Shown here: piece after piece, positions 1 to 7,285 of the stretch
How positions within the stretch are numbered: the stretch's first letter is position 1
How the letters are laid out: the number at the start of each line of letters is the position of its first letter
Assembly: GCA_902800025.1 (NCBI GenBank)
Contig: CADCDA010000011.1
Coordinates: forward strand, 1 to 40,379
Source: an uncultured Erysipelotrichaceae bacterium
GTDB taxonomy: Bacteria; Bacillota_I; Bacilli_A; RFN20; CAG-826
Direction of reading: 5' to 3'
Length of the DNA stretch: 40,379 nucleotides
Notes under the pieces: generated by a model
Databases searched by the model: none
Seen by the model: only the letters and a program-made list of their open reading frames with translations
Told to the model about the DNA's origin: nothing
Program-made: the position numbers and the translations under genes

Positions 1-255
1 TTAGACCTCAATAAAAAAGAGTTTACTAGTGAAGAGTTTGCTTCTTTTTTAAATGAGAAGCTAGTAACTAATGGAGCCTCTATTTCTTTTGTTATTGGAG
101 GAAGCTATGGACTTAGTGACGAGCTTAAGAAAAGAGTTAATACTTCTATCACATTATCTAAACTCACTTATCCTCACCAATTAGCGAGACTTGTTCTTCT
201 TGAACAAATATATCGAGCGTTTAAAATTATTAATAACGAGACTTATCACAAATGA
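1..255 (+). CDS. rlmH: 23S rRNA (pseudouridine1915-N3)-methyltransferase RlmH, C-terminal part
   Basis: The gene enters from the left edge, so only the last 84 residues are visible. RlmH is a small SPOUT-class methyltransferase that uses S-adenosylmethionine to methylate pseudouridine 1915 in helix 69 of 23S rRNA. The visible part holds the family hallmarks: the glycine-rich FVIGGSYGLSDELK segment that forms part of the trefoil-knot SAM site, then LTYPHQLARLVLLEQIYRAFKI and the ending NNETYHK. The C-terminal tyrosine-histidine is typical of the family and contributes to the active site. The TGA stop overlaps the ATG of the next gene (ATGA), which suggests translational coupling. The TGA stop also shows that the standard code is used here. 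The identification is secure; the start lies outside the window. Confidence 0.93.
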   Translation, partial: LDLNKKEFTSEEFASFLNEKLVTNGASISFVIGGSYGLSDELKKRVNTSITLSKLTYPHQLARLVLLEQIYRAFKIINNETYHK

Positions 256-590
256 TGTACGAAGAATTTAAACAATTTAAACAAGTTAAAGATGATAAAA
301 ACCCTTTCACACCTCATTTTGTTATTGATGAAGAAAGAGATTTTTATGTTGAACCAGTAGTGTTCACTCAACTTCATGGTTTTCAAGAAAGACACCCAGA
401 TAAATATGAATTAATCATTTCCTCAATGATTGAAAAAGTGATGGCAAATAAAAAAGTCATCTTCGTTGGAGATTTTGAAAACTACTTCACCGAAAAAGAT
501 GGTTATATATATTTAGAATTATTAGATATAACGAATCAACTCCAAATATTTGTTGAAGACAAATCGCGTGGTTCAGATTACGGAGATTAA
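252..590 (+). CDS. Small hypothetical protein downstream of rlmH
   Basis: This 112-residue soluble protein has no family I can name. It has no signal peptide and no membrane segment, is rich in acidic and aromatic residues, and has a predicted alpha/beta pattern (for example VMANKKVIFVGDFENYF near residue 65). The start overlaps the rlmH stop as ATGATGA; two adjacent ATG codons (252 and 255) are possible and no separate ribosome site is needed if translation is coupled. It is followed directly by a strong terminator, so it is the last gene of the rlmH transcript. Its role may relate to rlmH only through co-expression. I am confident it is a gene because it is a clean open frame ending at a terminator, but not about its function. 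Confidence 0.75.
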   Translation: MMYEEFKQFKQVKDDKNPFTPHFVIDEERDFYVEPVVFTQLHGFQERHPDKYELIISSMIEKVMANKKVIFVGDFENYFTEKDGYIYLELLDITNQLQIFVEDKSRGSDYGD

Positions 591-591
591 A

Positions 592-616
592 AAAAGAGCT
601 TATAGCTCTTTTAATT
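592..616. terminator. Bidirectional intrinsic terminator
   Basis: A perfect 9-bp stem (592-600 with 604-612, AAAAGAGCT/AGCTCTTTT) has a 3-base loop and A/T-rich flanks on both sides. It lies between the converging ends of the 252-590 gene and the reverse-strand 632-1729 gene and can serve both. Confidence 0.8.
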
Positions 617-631
617 TGATTTAATCAAATA

Positions 632-1729
632 TTACATAACAGGTCTAAGCTGTCTCATACTTGCCCACATAACTCTGAGTGAAACAAGCATAATGAACGC
701 CATTTGACCGATGATATTTGCTGAGAAGATAAATCCAAGGATTAATGCAAGGACTGCTGGAGTGAATCCTAAGAAGTAAGCGATCTTTTGGCAAATCCAG
801 AAGTTAAGGCTTCTAAATGGATTATTTCTTCCTCTAGTGAGTAAGAAGATCATTAATCCAAGGAAGACCATAAGTCCAGCGTACACTCCTAAATAAATAA
901 GAGTGGTTTGCCATTTGGTTTTATTCTTTTGGTTGAGATATGTTTCGTTAAATATTGATCTCCAGCCATTATAAACTTTAGCAATTTCTGCTGGCTTAGT
1001 GGCAATTTCAGCGGCGGTAGAAGAAACAATACCATCAGTTAATCTAGATAATAATTCTTGATCTTTAGGAGTGCTGCTCCAATCAAGTCCGCCATAGGTG
1101 TTACCTGCTCTAGTAGTGGAGTTTGCTTTATAAATAGCGCACGCTAGAGTGTAAGGAGTGAGAACTAAGAAATTTGGAGTGTATCTAACGATAGTTCCTT
1201 CTGGATCAGTAGTTGGATCGTATTTGTTGGTGGTATCAATAATGAATTGTTGTTCTGTAAGTAAATTAACAAAGTTTGATAAGTCACTACCAGTTTTATC
1301 GGTGTAATACATTAAGAAATTGTATTGTGTTCCGTTTGCGGTGATACGTGTATCTGAATAGATTGGATCTTCGGTAGCAGGAATTGGAGTTCCTGTTGAT
1401 AAATCTTCATAAGTTAATAATCCTTCAACAAAGTCGAATCCTTTATCATCTGCTCTTAATTGGACTGTAGCTTTAGCTAATCCAGTATCTAAACCAAATG
1501 CTCCAGATGTTAAGAAACTTGAGCCATAAGCGTTGTTCATATGCACGTGGTTTGGGATTAATGGAATAAGAACAGAGAAAAGAAGGAATAAAATAGCAAG
1601 CCACCATGGTGCTTCTTTACCATTATCCACACATGATTGGTTTGAAATAATTCCTTTAAATGAATTAACTAGAACACTCTTTGCTCTAGGGGACATACCT
1701 TTTTTACTTTTTTGTAGTTTCTTTGCCAT
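632..1729 (-). CDS. Membrane protein with large extracytoplasmic domain, function unknown
   Basis: This 365-residue protein starts with a basic cytoplasmic segment (MAKKLQKSKKGMSPRAK), followed by one membrane helix around residues 43-60. An extracytoplasmic domain of about 210 residues follows, and then three membrane helices around 277-298, 312-335 and 340-358. The layout (N-terminal helix, outside domain, C-terminal helices) resembles DUF1189-type proteins, which often sit near sugar transporters, but I cannot assign it firmly. The start is supported by AGGAAT about 9 bases upstream. A weak promoter may lie at 1766-1792 (TTTACA, 15 bases, TATAAA on the reverse strand). It is transcribed alone and ends at the shared terminator at 592-616. 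It is divergent from the secreted nuclease gene. Confidence 0.75.
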   Translation of the reverse strand: MAKKLQKSKKGMSPRAKSVLVNSFKGIISNQSCVDNGKEAPWWLAILFLLFSVLIPLIPNHVHMNNAYGSSFLTSGAFGLDTGLAKATVQLRADDKGFDFVEGLLTYEDLSTGTPIPATEDPIYSDTRITANGTQYNFLMYYTDKTGSDLSNFVNLLTEQQFIIDTTNKYDPTTDPEGTIVRYTPNFLVLTPYTLACAIYKANSTTRAGNTYGGLDWSSTPKDQELLSRLTDGIVSSTAAEIATKPAEIAKVYNGWRSIFNETYLNQKNKTKWQTTLIYLGVYAGLMVFLGLMIFLLTRGRNNPFRSLNFWICQKIAYFLGFTPAVLALILGFIFSANIIGQMAFIMLVSLRVMWASMRQLRPVM

Positions 1730-1844
1730 AGTTGATTCCTATCTAAAATAATTAGCAAGATAAAGTTTATATGGTATTTACTTTCTTGTAAAGATAAATA
1801 CAATTTTGTTTACTTTTAAGATATATTTGTTTCTTGAAAAATAT

Positions 1845-1873
1845 TTTTCAAAAATTAATATATAAAGTATAAT
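1845..1873 (+). promoter_or_regulatory. Promoter of the secreted nuclease gene
   Basis: TTTTCA (1845-1850) is followed by a 17-base spacer and a perfect TATAAT (1868-1873). The predicted start point near 1880 leaves a leader of only about 12 bases before the ATG at 1893. Only a weak GGA lies in that leader. Confidence 0.6.
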
Positions 1874-1892
1874 AAAAATCCGGACAAAAATT

Positions 1893-4800
1893 ATGAATAA
1901 AAAAATACTAGCAACATTATCTATTACTGCGCTTATTATAGGTGCAGGTGTAGTTTTAACAAACAAAAAAACAATTAACGCGGAAGCATATTCTGGTTCT
2001 TCTTTAACCAAGAATATTGACCTAAATGATAACACTCCTGAAGAGATTAGATCTTATTATTCAGACCTTAATTCTTTATCAGAAAGCGAAAGAAAGGGCA
2101 CGAATTTACTAAAAAACCTCAAACCAATCCTTTCTGATGGTCAGAAATATTACAGTTATGACACCGCCAAAGACAACATTTGGAAGATGTATGAGATCAT
2201 TGACCGTGACTGGGTCAAATCTCGTAAAGAAGATATTGTCGGATATAACCCGAGCACAAACACAATAACTAACTATTCATATAAATCTACAAATCCATAC
2301 ATTCACGCACTTTACGTAAATAGAGATGTAGAAAATCAAACTACTGCATGGGATGATCACCAACAAACCCAATGGGGCATTAACCAAGAACACATTTGGC
2401 CAAAATCTCAAGGTTTTAACCAAGAAGGCGCTGGAGGTGCGCGTGGAGACCCAATGCACTTATGGGCAGGTAATGGAAGGGTTAATGGAACAGAACATAA
2501 CAACCATCCATACGGATATGTTGATAAAACACAGAGTTACACTGATCCAGTAAAAGCAAAAGGATATAGTAATCTTTCAAAAAACTATTCTGGAACATCT
2601 TTGACTTTAGGCACTGGAACAGTTTTTGAACCACAAGATTTAGACAAAGGCGATATTGCTAGAGCGGTATTTTATATGGTTGCTCGTTACAATAACTACG
2701 CTGGTAACGATAACTCAATTGATGCTAATAATCCAAACCTTGAACTTGTTCAATCTGCTCCTGAATTAGCGAGTTATACTGCAACAAGCACAAAGACAGG
2801 TAAAATGGGTATCCTTTCTGATTTGCTTGAATGGAATGAGTTAGATCCACCAGATGCGTGGGAAATCCATAGAAATAACCTTTTATATAATAACTACACA
2901 AATAATAGAAACCCATTTATTGATTTCCCATCATGGGCAAATTATATTTGGGGCAATCAAAGTCAAAGCGCTGATCCATCAACCGACTCAATCAGTTCTT
3001 TCGATGAAGTTGAAGTTATCAGTGTTGAAAGTGTTTCCTTGCTTGCAAGTGAAACAATTGCTGTTGATTCAACAATTACATTAGTTCCAACATTCACTCC
3101 TAGTAACGCGACAAACAAAGCAGTTACATGGTCATCAAATAAGACCGGAGTCGCTACAGTAAGTAGTAGTGGTGTTGTTACCGGTGTTTCTGCTGGTGAG
3201 GCAACAATTACTGTAAGAACAAGTGATAGAAATAAAGTCGCAAGCTGTGTTGTCACTGTTCAAGAGGAAGAAGAAGATCCGAATGTTCGATCAATAATTA
3301 TTAATTATGATGATACATTTTCTCCAACTTTCCCAACTTCGTCTGGTACGGTTAATACTACCGATACATCTCACACCGATACAACCGCTGGCTTTAGTTT
3401 TAAAGAACAAGGTATATATAAAAACAGCAATTACCTTATGTTCAAAAACGGAGCAGGATTCCTTTATAATACAACCAATTTAGGAACTATTGATTCTGTA
3501 ACACTTACTTATTCCGCCGATTGTTCAAAAGATGCAAAAGTTGGCATCTATTTTGGAACAAGCGAACAAAGCACATACACAACCACAGGCAACATCAAAA
3601 ATAAAGGAAAATCACAAAGTGATAAGTTCACAAATAATGTTGAAGGAAATGGTTATTTCCAATTATCAACAAGTGTTGCGAACTGTCAAATCACAGACAT
3701 TGTTATTAAATATCACCCATACATGACTTCTATTTCTTTGACTGACCAAAAAACAGAATTCATTTTAGGTGATGAATTTGAATTTGGCGGAACAGTTACC
3801 GCTAATTACACAGATGGTAATTCATATGTCGTTACTGATGATGCAACATTCACTGGTTATGATCCTGACGAATTAGGTGAACAAACAATTACAGTTTCAT
3901 ATACAAATGAAAAGGGGACTACAGTTGAAGAACAATACACAATTGAAGTTATTGAAATTAATACTGTCGATTCTATATCTCTTTCTTCATCAAGCTTGAG
4001 ATTTGATTTGAACGAGGAAACTACCACTCATCAGCTATTTGTAGATATGGAAATTACCGGCACACACGTAGATACAAGCGTGACTTGGGAAAGCTCTGAT
4101 CCAGCAGTTGCTTCAGTATCAAATAGTGGACTTGTTACGGCGAATTCGGTCGGAAACGCAACAATTACAGCTACTTCTGTTTTTGATAATTCGATGAGCG
4201 CAAGCTGTTCTGTTACAGTCGTTGATAGTTCTATTCATACGGACGAAGTTACTGATGTTTTAACCAAAGCAACAACTGGTGTTGCTGGTTCAACGTACAC
4301 TGAGTGGAGCGGAAAAGTAGCAACATCAAGTGCGGTATATGCTGGATTTACTGCTGGTTCATATTCATCTATTCAATTAAAGAGCAAGAGCTCCAATTCT
4401 GGAATTATTAGCACCACCAGTGGTGGCAAATTAAAGAGCATATCTGTCGTTTGGAACACCAAAACAGAAAGTGGAAGAACAATTAACATTTATGGTTCAA
4501 CAACACCATATTCTGAAGTCTCTGATTTATATAGTGATTCCACTAAAGGAACGTTATTAGGAAGTATCACTTATGGAACATCTACATCTTTAGATATTTC
4601 TGGTGAGTACCAGTATATTGGTATCCGTTCATCTGTTAACGCCATTTATTTAGATGAAATATCAATTACTTGGACAGGCGAAGCTGTCATTCCGCCTGAT
4701 CCACCAGGACCAGTAGACCCACCAGTTTCTGAATCTACAAATTCACCATATGTAAATGGTGTGGCCTACAAGCTATCTTTCCACAGCACTAACGATTCTA

Positions 4801-5552
4801 ACGATTATTACTTTGCTGGTTCGATGAATGGCTATTATGGTGCTACTTCTACATCTTATGACTCTGGAACTGATGTCTATTTCGAACAAAATGGAGACGA
4901 TCAAAACTTGTACTTCATTGATGGTTCTAAAGTTAAACAATATATTTATATTGAATTATCAAATAACCACATAAACTTTAAATTTAAAAATAAAGTTCCT
5001 GAATTAACATGGCATTACGACGATGTGAATGAATGTATTTATATGAATGCTGATTCTGAAAACCCAACAGTTAAATACACAATTGGAACATATGGAACAT
5101 ATAATACATTCGGAGCATTTAACTTAACTTCTTATCCAGATAACTATAAGCCAGAGTTCAGTGATACCGCTCATACAATTGCGTATTATCTCCTTTATAA
5201 GATTACATGTGATGGTACTGGAAAGACCGGTCCAACATTTGCGGATGGCTTTGGCTGGAGCGATATTAAAGATAGATATGACGCTCTTAATGAGGTTTCG
5301 CCAACTCAAGCTGCTAAGATTCTTACAAGCGAAAAGACAATATATGTCGATGCGATTGAAAGATATGATTACTTGGTCTGGAAATATAAGTATGAGAATT
5401 TCCTCGGAAAAGAAATCTCACATAACGCATTAGACTTCAAGAACTATGTAGAAACAAGCGATAATATCATCATTTATTTAGCTATTGCACTCACTTCTAT
5501 TGGAGTGCTACTTCCACTTGTGATTCTCAAAACAAAGAAAAAAGAACAATAA
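1893..5552 (+). CDS. Large secreted, membrane-anchored endonuclease I-family nuclease with Ig-like domains
   Basis: This is a 1219-residue extracellular nuclease. A signal peptide (hydrophobic residues 5-23, likely cut near NAEA at 30-33) leads into an endonuclease I (His-Me finger) domain at about 60-350. That domain contains EHIWPKSQ with the probable general-base His167, then GDPMHLWAGNGRVN at 185-198, which supplies the metal-binding and phosphate-contacting residues. C-terminal to it are a Big_2 Ig-like domain (about 378-456), a beta-rich module (480-605), a Big_3-like domain (611-687), a second Big_2 (692-776), another beta-rich module (783-932), a proline-rich linker (934-948) and a further domain to about 1175. 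The protein ends in a membrane helix (about 1190-1212) and a KTKKKEQ tail, with no LPXTG signal. It probably degrades external DNA or RNA for nucleotide scavenging. Typical family members are about 250-600 residues, so this is unusually long. Confidence 0.9.
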   Translation: MNKKILATLSITALIIGAGVVLTNKKTINAEAYSGSSLTKNIDLNDNTPEEIRSYYSDLNSLSESERKGTNLLKNLKPILSDGQKYYSYDTAKDNIWKMYEIIDRDWVKSRKEDIVGYNPSTNTITNYSYKSTNPYIHALYVNRDVENQTTAWDDHQQTQWGINQEHIWPKSQGFNQEGAGGARGDPMHLWAGNGRVNGTEHNNHPYGYVDKTQSYTDPVKAKGYSNLSKNYSGTSLTLGTGTVFEPQDLDKGDIARAVFYMVARYNNYAGNDNSIDANNPNLELVQSAPELASYTATSTKTGKMGILSDLLEWNELDPPDAWEIHRNNLLYNNYTNNRNPFIDFPSWANYIWGNQSQSADPSTDSISSFDEVEVISVESVSLLASETIAVDSTITLVPTFTPSNATNKAVTWSSNKTGVATVSSSGVVTGVSAGEATITVRTSDRNKVASCVVTVQEEEEDPNVRSIIINYDDTFSPTFPTSSGTVNTTDTSHTDTTAGFSFKEQGIYKNSNYLMFKNGAGFLYNTTNLGTIDSVTLTYSADCSKDAKVGIYFGTSEQSTYTTTGNIKNKGKSQSDKFTNNVEGNGYFQLSTSVANCQITDIVIKYHPYMTSISLTDQKTEFILGDEFEFGGTVTANYTDGNSYVVTDDATFTGYDPDELGEQTITVSYTNEKGTTVEEQYTIEVIEINTVDSISLSSSSLRFDLNEETTTHQLFVDMEITGTHVDTSVTWESSDPAVASVSNSGLVTANSVGNATITATSVFDNSMSASCSVTVVDSSIHTDEVTDVLTKATTGVAGSTYTEWSGKVATSSAVYAGFTAGSYSSIQLKSKSSNSGIISTTSGGKLKSISVVWNTKTESGRTINIYGSTTPYSEVSDLYSDSTKGTLLGSITYGTSTSLDISGEYQYIGIRSSVNAIYLDEISITWTGEAVIPPDPPGPVDPPVSESTNSPYVNGVAYKLSFHSTNDSNDYYFAGSMNGYYGATSTSYDSGTDVYFEQNGDDQNLYFIDGSKVKQYIYIELSNNHINFKFKNKVPELTWHYDDVNECIYMNADSENPTVKYTIGTYGTYNTFGAFNLTSYPDNYKPEFSDTAHTIAYYLLYKITCDGTGKTGPTFADGFGWSDIKDRYDALNEVSPTQAAKILTSEKTIYVDAIERYDYLVWKYKYENFLGKEISHNALDFKNYVETSDNIIIYLAIALTSIGVLLPLVILKTKKKEQ

Positions 5553-5563
5553 TTTATGAAATA

Positions 5564-5594
5564 GGCTCAGAGTGTTGACTTTGAGTCTTTTCTT
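5564..5594 (+). terminator. Terminator of the nuclease gene
   Basis: A 10-bp stem with two G-U pairs (5564-5573 with 5578-5587) and a GTTG loop is followed by TTTTCTT. It overlaps the -35 box of the ssrA promoter. Confidence 0.7.
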
Positions 5595-5602
5595 ACTATA
5601 TT
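5575..5602 (+). promoter_or_regulatory. ssrA (tmRNA) promoter
   Basis: TTGACT (5575-5580), a 16-base spacer and TATATT (5597-5602) form a near-consensus vegetative promoter. The predicted start is about 5609, 25 bases before the mature tmRNA end. A 6-bp hairpin (GTCTAA/TTAGAC, 5611-5626) occupies the precursor leader. Confidence 0.65.
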
Positions 5603-5633
5603 ATTTACTGGTCTAATTTATTAGACAACATCT

Positions 5634-6022
5634 GGGGTCGTTCAGGATTCGACGGAGATGTGCAGGGCTTTATCTGCAGCGGTTGGTAACCTTAACCCAA
5701 AACAAAAATAACTGACAACAGTTATATGAGAGCTCCTAGAGCTCAATCTCTCTGCTTAGCTTAGTCTACCCGATATAGGGCCCCGGCAAAGGCCGGGACA
5801 GAGCATCTCTCAAGGTTTTAGCCTTTCACGCTTGAGTAAGGTGTCATAACAAAAGGATAGTGGCTTGGAGTTGATTAGTTACTAAGTCATGAAATTTGGT
5901 TAATCTCGCGTGATGTAGTGAGTCAATATACGAAATCACGTTAAATATAAATATTGTCTAAGCTGTAGATGATATTGTTTGGCCTTCTTCGGACGTGGCT
6001 TCGACTGCCACCGGCTCCACCA
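5634..6022 (+). ncRNA. ssrA: tmRNA (transfer-messenger RNA)
   Basis: tmRNA rescues ribosomes stalled on broken mRNAs, acting as both alanyl-tRNA and a short message with SmpB. The ends form the tRNA-like acceptor stem: GGGGTCG at 5634-5640 pairs fully (with wobbles) with CGGCTCC at 6012-6018, followed by ACCA. The conserved 5' block TTCAGGATTCGACGGAGAT and the T-arm GGCTTCGACTGCC are present. The CCA is encoded, and the 389-nt length is usual. By position against Bacillus tmRNA, the likely tag frame begins near the ATAACTGACAAC stretch (about 5708-5720) and reads T-D-N-S-Y-M-R-A-P-R-A-Q-S-L-C-L-A, ending in TAG. That tag is an inference; the RNA itself is certain. It has its own promoter just upstream. 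Confidence 0.96.
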
Positions 6023-6061
6023 AAAAGATAACTATGTATCATAGATACAAGGAGATATTTT

Positions 6062-6907
6062 ATGAAAATCTGTATTTCAGCGGAAAGCACGATTGATTTA
6101 CCACAAGAATTGCTTGATCTATATGAAATCAAGACAATTCCTTTCACTGTTACTTTAGGCGAAAAAAATGGATTAGATGGTGTTACTACACCAGAAGAGC
6201 TTTTTGAATATGTTGATAAGACTGGCGTTCTTCCAAAGACCAGCGCGGTTAATATTGGACAATTTCAAGAATATTTCTCTAATTTATTAAAAGAATATGA
6301 TGAAGTTATTCACTTCTCGTTAAGCCAAACCTTATCAAGCGCATATCAAAACGCATGCACAGTGGCTCAAGAATTAGGTCATGTACACGTTGTTGATTCT
6401 ATGAGCTTATCCACTGGCATTGCCTTATTAGCGATTTATGCATCAAAACTTGTAAAACAAGGTTTATCAGCGGATGAGATTGTAAAGAAGGTTAGCGAAA
6501 GAATTCCTCATGATCAAGCAAGCTTTGTCTTAGCTACAGTTGAATACTTATATAAAGGTGGAAGATGCTCTGCCTTAGCAATGTTAGGAGCAACACTCTT
6601 TAGAATCAGACCACAAATCCTTGTTACAAATGGAAAGATGGGTCCAGGCAAAAAATATAATGGAAAACAAGTAGAATGTGTCGCCAATTACTGTAGGGAC
6701 ACACTTGCACAATTCAATAATCCTGACTTAGAAATTGGCTTTGTAACACATAGTGGTGCAACCCAAGATATGATTGATACAGCGGTTAACGCAATGAAAG
6801 AAAGAGGCTTCAAACAAGTCTATATCACCACAGCTGGAGCAACAATTTCATCCCACTGTGGACCAAAATGTCTTGGCATTCTCTATATCAATGATGGCGG
6901 TAAATAA
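6062..6907 (+). CDS. DegV family fatty-acid-binding protein (FakB-like)
   Basis: This 281-residue protein matches the DegV/FakB fold, which binds a fatty acid and presents it to the kinase FakA so that host-derived fatty acids can enter phospholipid synthesis as acyl-phosphate. It shows the N-terminal ISAESTIDLP segment, the LPKTSAVNIGQF loop (about 57-68), the SLSQTLSSAYQNA helix (about 86-98) with the conserved serines, and the C-terminal SSHCGPKCLGILY segment with the conserved histidine, where most relatives have H-G-P-G. Length is normal. AAGGAGA lies six bases before the ATG, which fixes the start. It follows tmRNA by 39 bases without a terminator, so it may be read from the ssrA promoter. 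It ends inside a terminator hairpin. The fatty-acid role comes from the family, not from this sequence. Confidence 0.92.
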   Translation: MKICISAESTIDLPQELLDLYEIKTIPFTVTLGEKNGLDGVTTPEELFEYVDKTGVLPKTSAVNIGQFQEYFSNLLKEYDEVIHFSLSQTLSSAYQNACTVAQELGHVHVVDSMSLSTGIALLAIYASKLVKQGLSADEIVKKVSERIPHDQASFVLATVEYLYKGGRCSALAMLGATLFRIRPQILVTNGKMGPGKKYNGKQVECVANYCRDTLAQFNNPDLEIGFVTHSGATQDMIDTAVNAMKERGFKQVYITTAGATISSHCGPKCLGILYINDGGK

Positions 6908-6922
6908 ACCGCCTTTTCTTTT
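6896..6922 (+). terminator. Terminator of the DegV gene
   Basis: GGCGGT (6896-6901) and ACCGCC (6908-6913) form a 6-bp GC-rich stem followed by TTTTCTTTT. The stop codon lies in the loop. Confidence 0.85.
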
Positions 6923-7065
6923 GTTGTAGTTTAACACCAAAAAATAGCGATTTGGACATTGTCTAAAATATCAAAAATAATAGTTGTCAGACTCTTTTCT
7001 GGATGATAAATTAATGACAATGATTTACGCGTTACTATGTAAAGTGACTGAGGGGGAAATAAATC

Positions 7066-7218
7066 ATGCTCAAAATTAAAGATCCAAGATCCAAGATGCT
7101 TTCTAGTGACGAGGAAACAGTTGAGATTCTCGAAATCATTGAAGATTGCGCCGATTATTCTGACTTAGATAACGCGGAAGACACAATCTACGATTACGAT
7201 TTTGAAGAAGATTATTAA
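7066..7218 (+). CDS. Small acidic protein of 50 residues, unknown
   Basis: A short frame starts at ATG 7066 with a strong ribosome site, GAGGGGGA, about 8 bases upstream. It encodes a 50-residue protein with a basic start (MLKIKDPRSK) and a very acidic remainder that ends in YDYDFEEDY. It has no signal peptide, membrane segment or cysteine pair; one Cys is present. An intrinsic terminator follows 22 bases after the stop, and a possible promoter (TTGTCA 6984-6989, then a TAAATT-like -10 near 7007) lies upstream, so it appears to be a one-gene transcript. The ribosome site, clean frame and terminator make it very probably a real gene. I do not recognise it. Its charge would suit a protein that binds a basic partner, but that is a guess. 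Confidence 0.72.
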   Translation: MLKIKDPRSKMLSSDEETVEILEIIEDCADYSDLDNAEDTIYDYDFEEDY

Positions 7219-7240
7219 GTTCCAGTAAATCCAAAGAGAT

Positions 7241-7267
7241 AAACGAGTGCTACTCGTTTTTTCTTTT
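7241..7267 (+). terminator. Terminator after the small acidic gene
   Basis: AAACGAG (7241-7247) pairs with CTCGTTT (7253-7259), loop TGCTA, followed by TTTCTTTT. It ends just before the -10 element of the next gene. Confidence 0.85.
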
Positions 7268-7273
7268 ATGCGA

Positions 7274-7285
7274 TATAATATGCGT
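7274..7285 (+). promoter_or_regulatory. -10 element of the Wzy-like gene, predicted leaderless start
   Basis: A perfect TATAAT (7274-7279) is followed by six bases and ATG at 7286. No Shine-Dalgarno sequence is present and no good -35 is visible. The expected transcription start coincides with the ATG. Confidence 0.55.

Noticed and set aside
5941-6147. Reverse-strand frame over the tmRNA 3' end
   Set aside because: It lies antisense to the tmRNA and the DegV start, with no ribosome site.
7247-7285. GTG start at 7247 for the Wzy-like gene
   Set aside because: The GTG is inside the hairpin of the preceding terminator and upstream of the TATAAT, so the transcript would not contain it.
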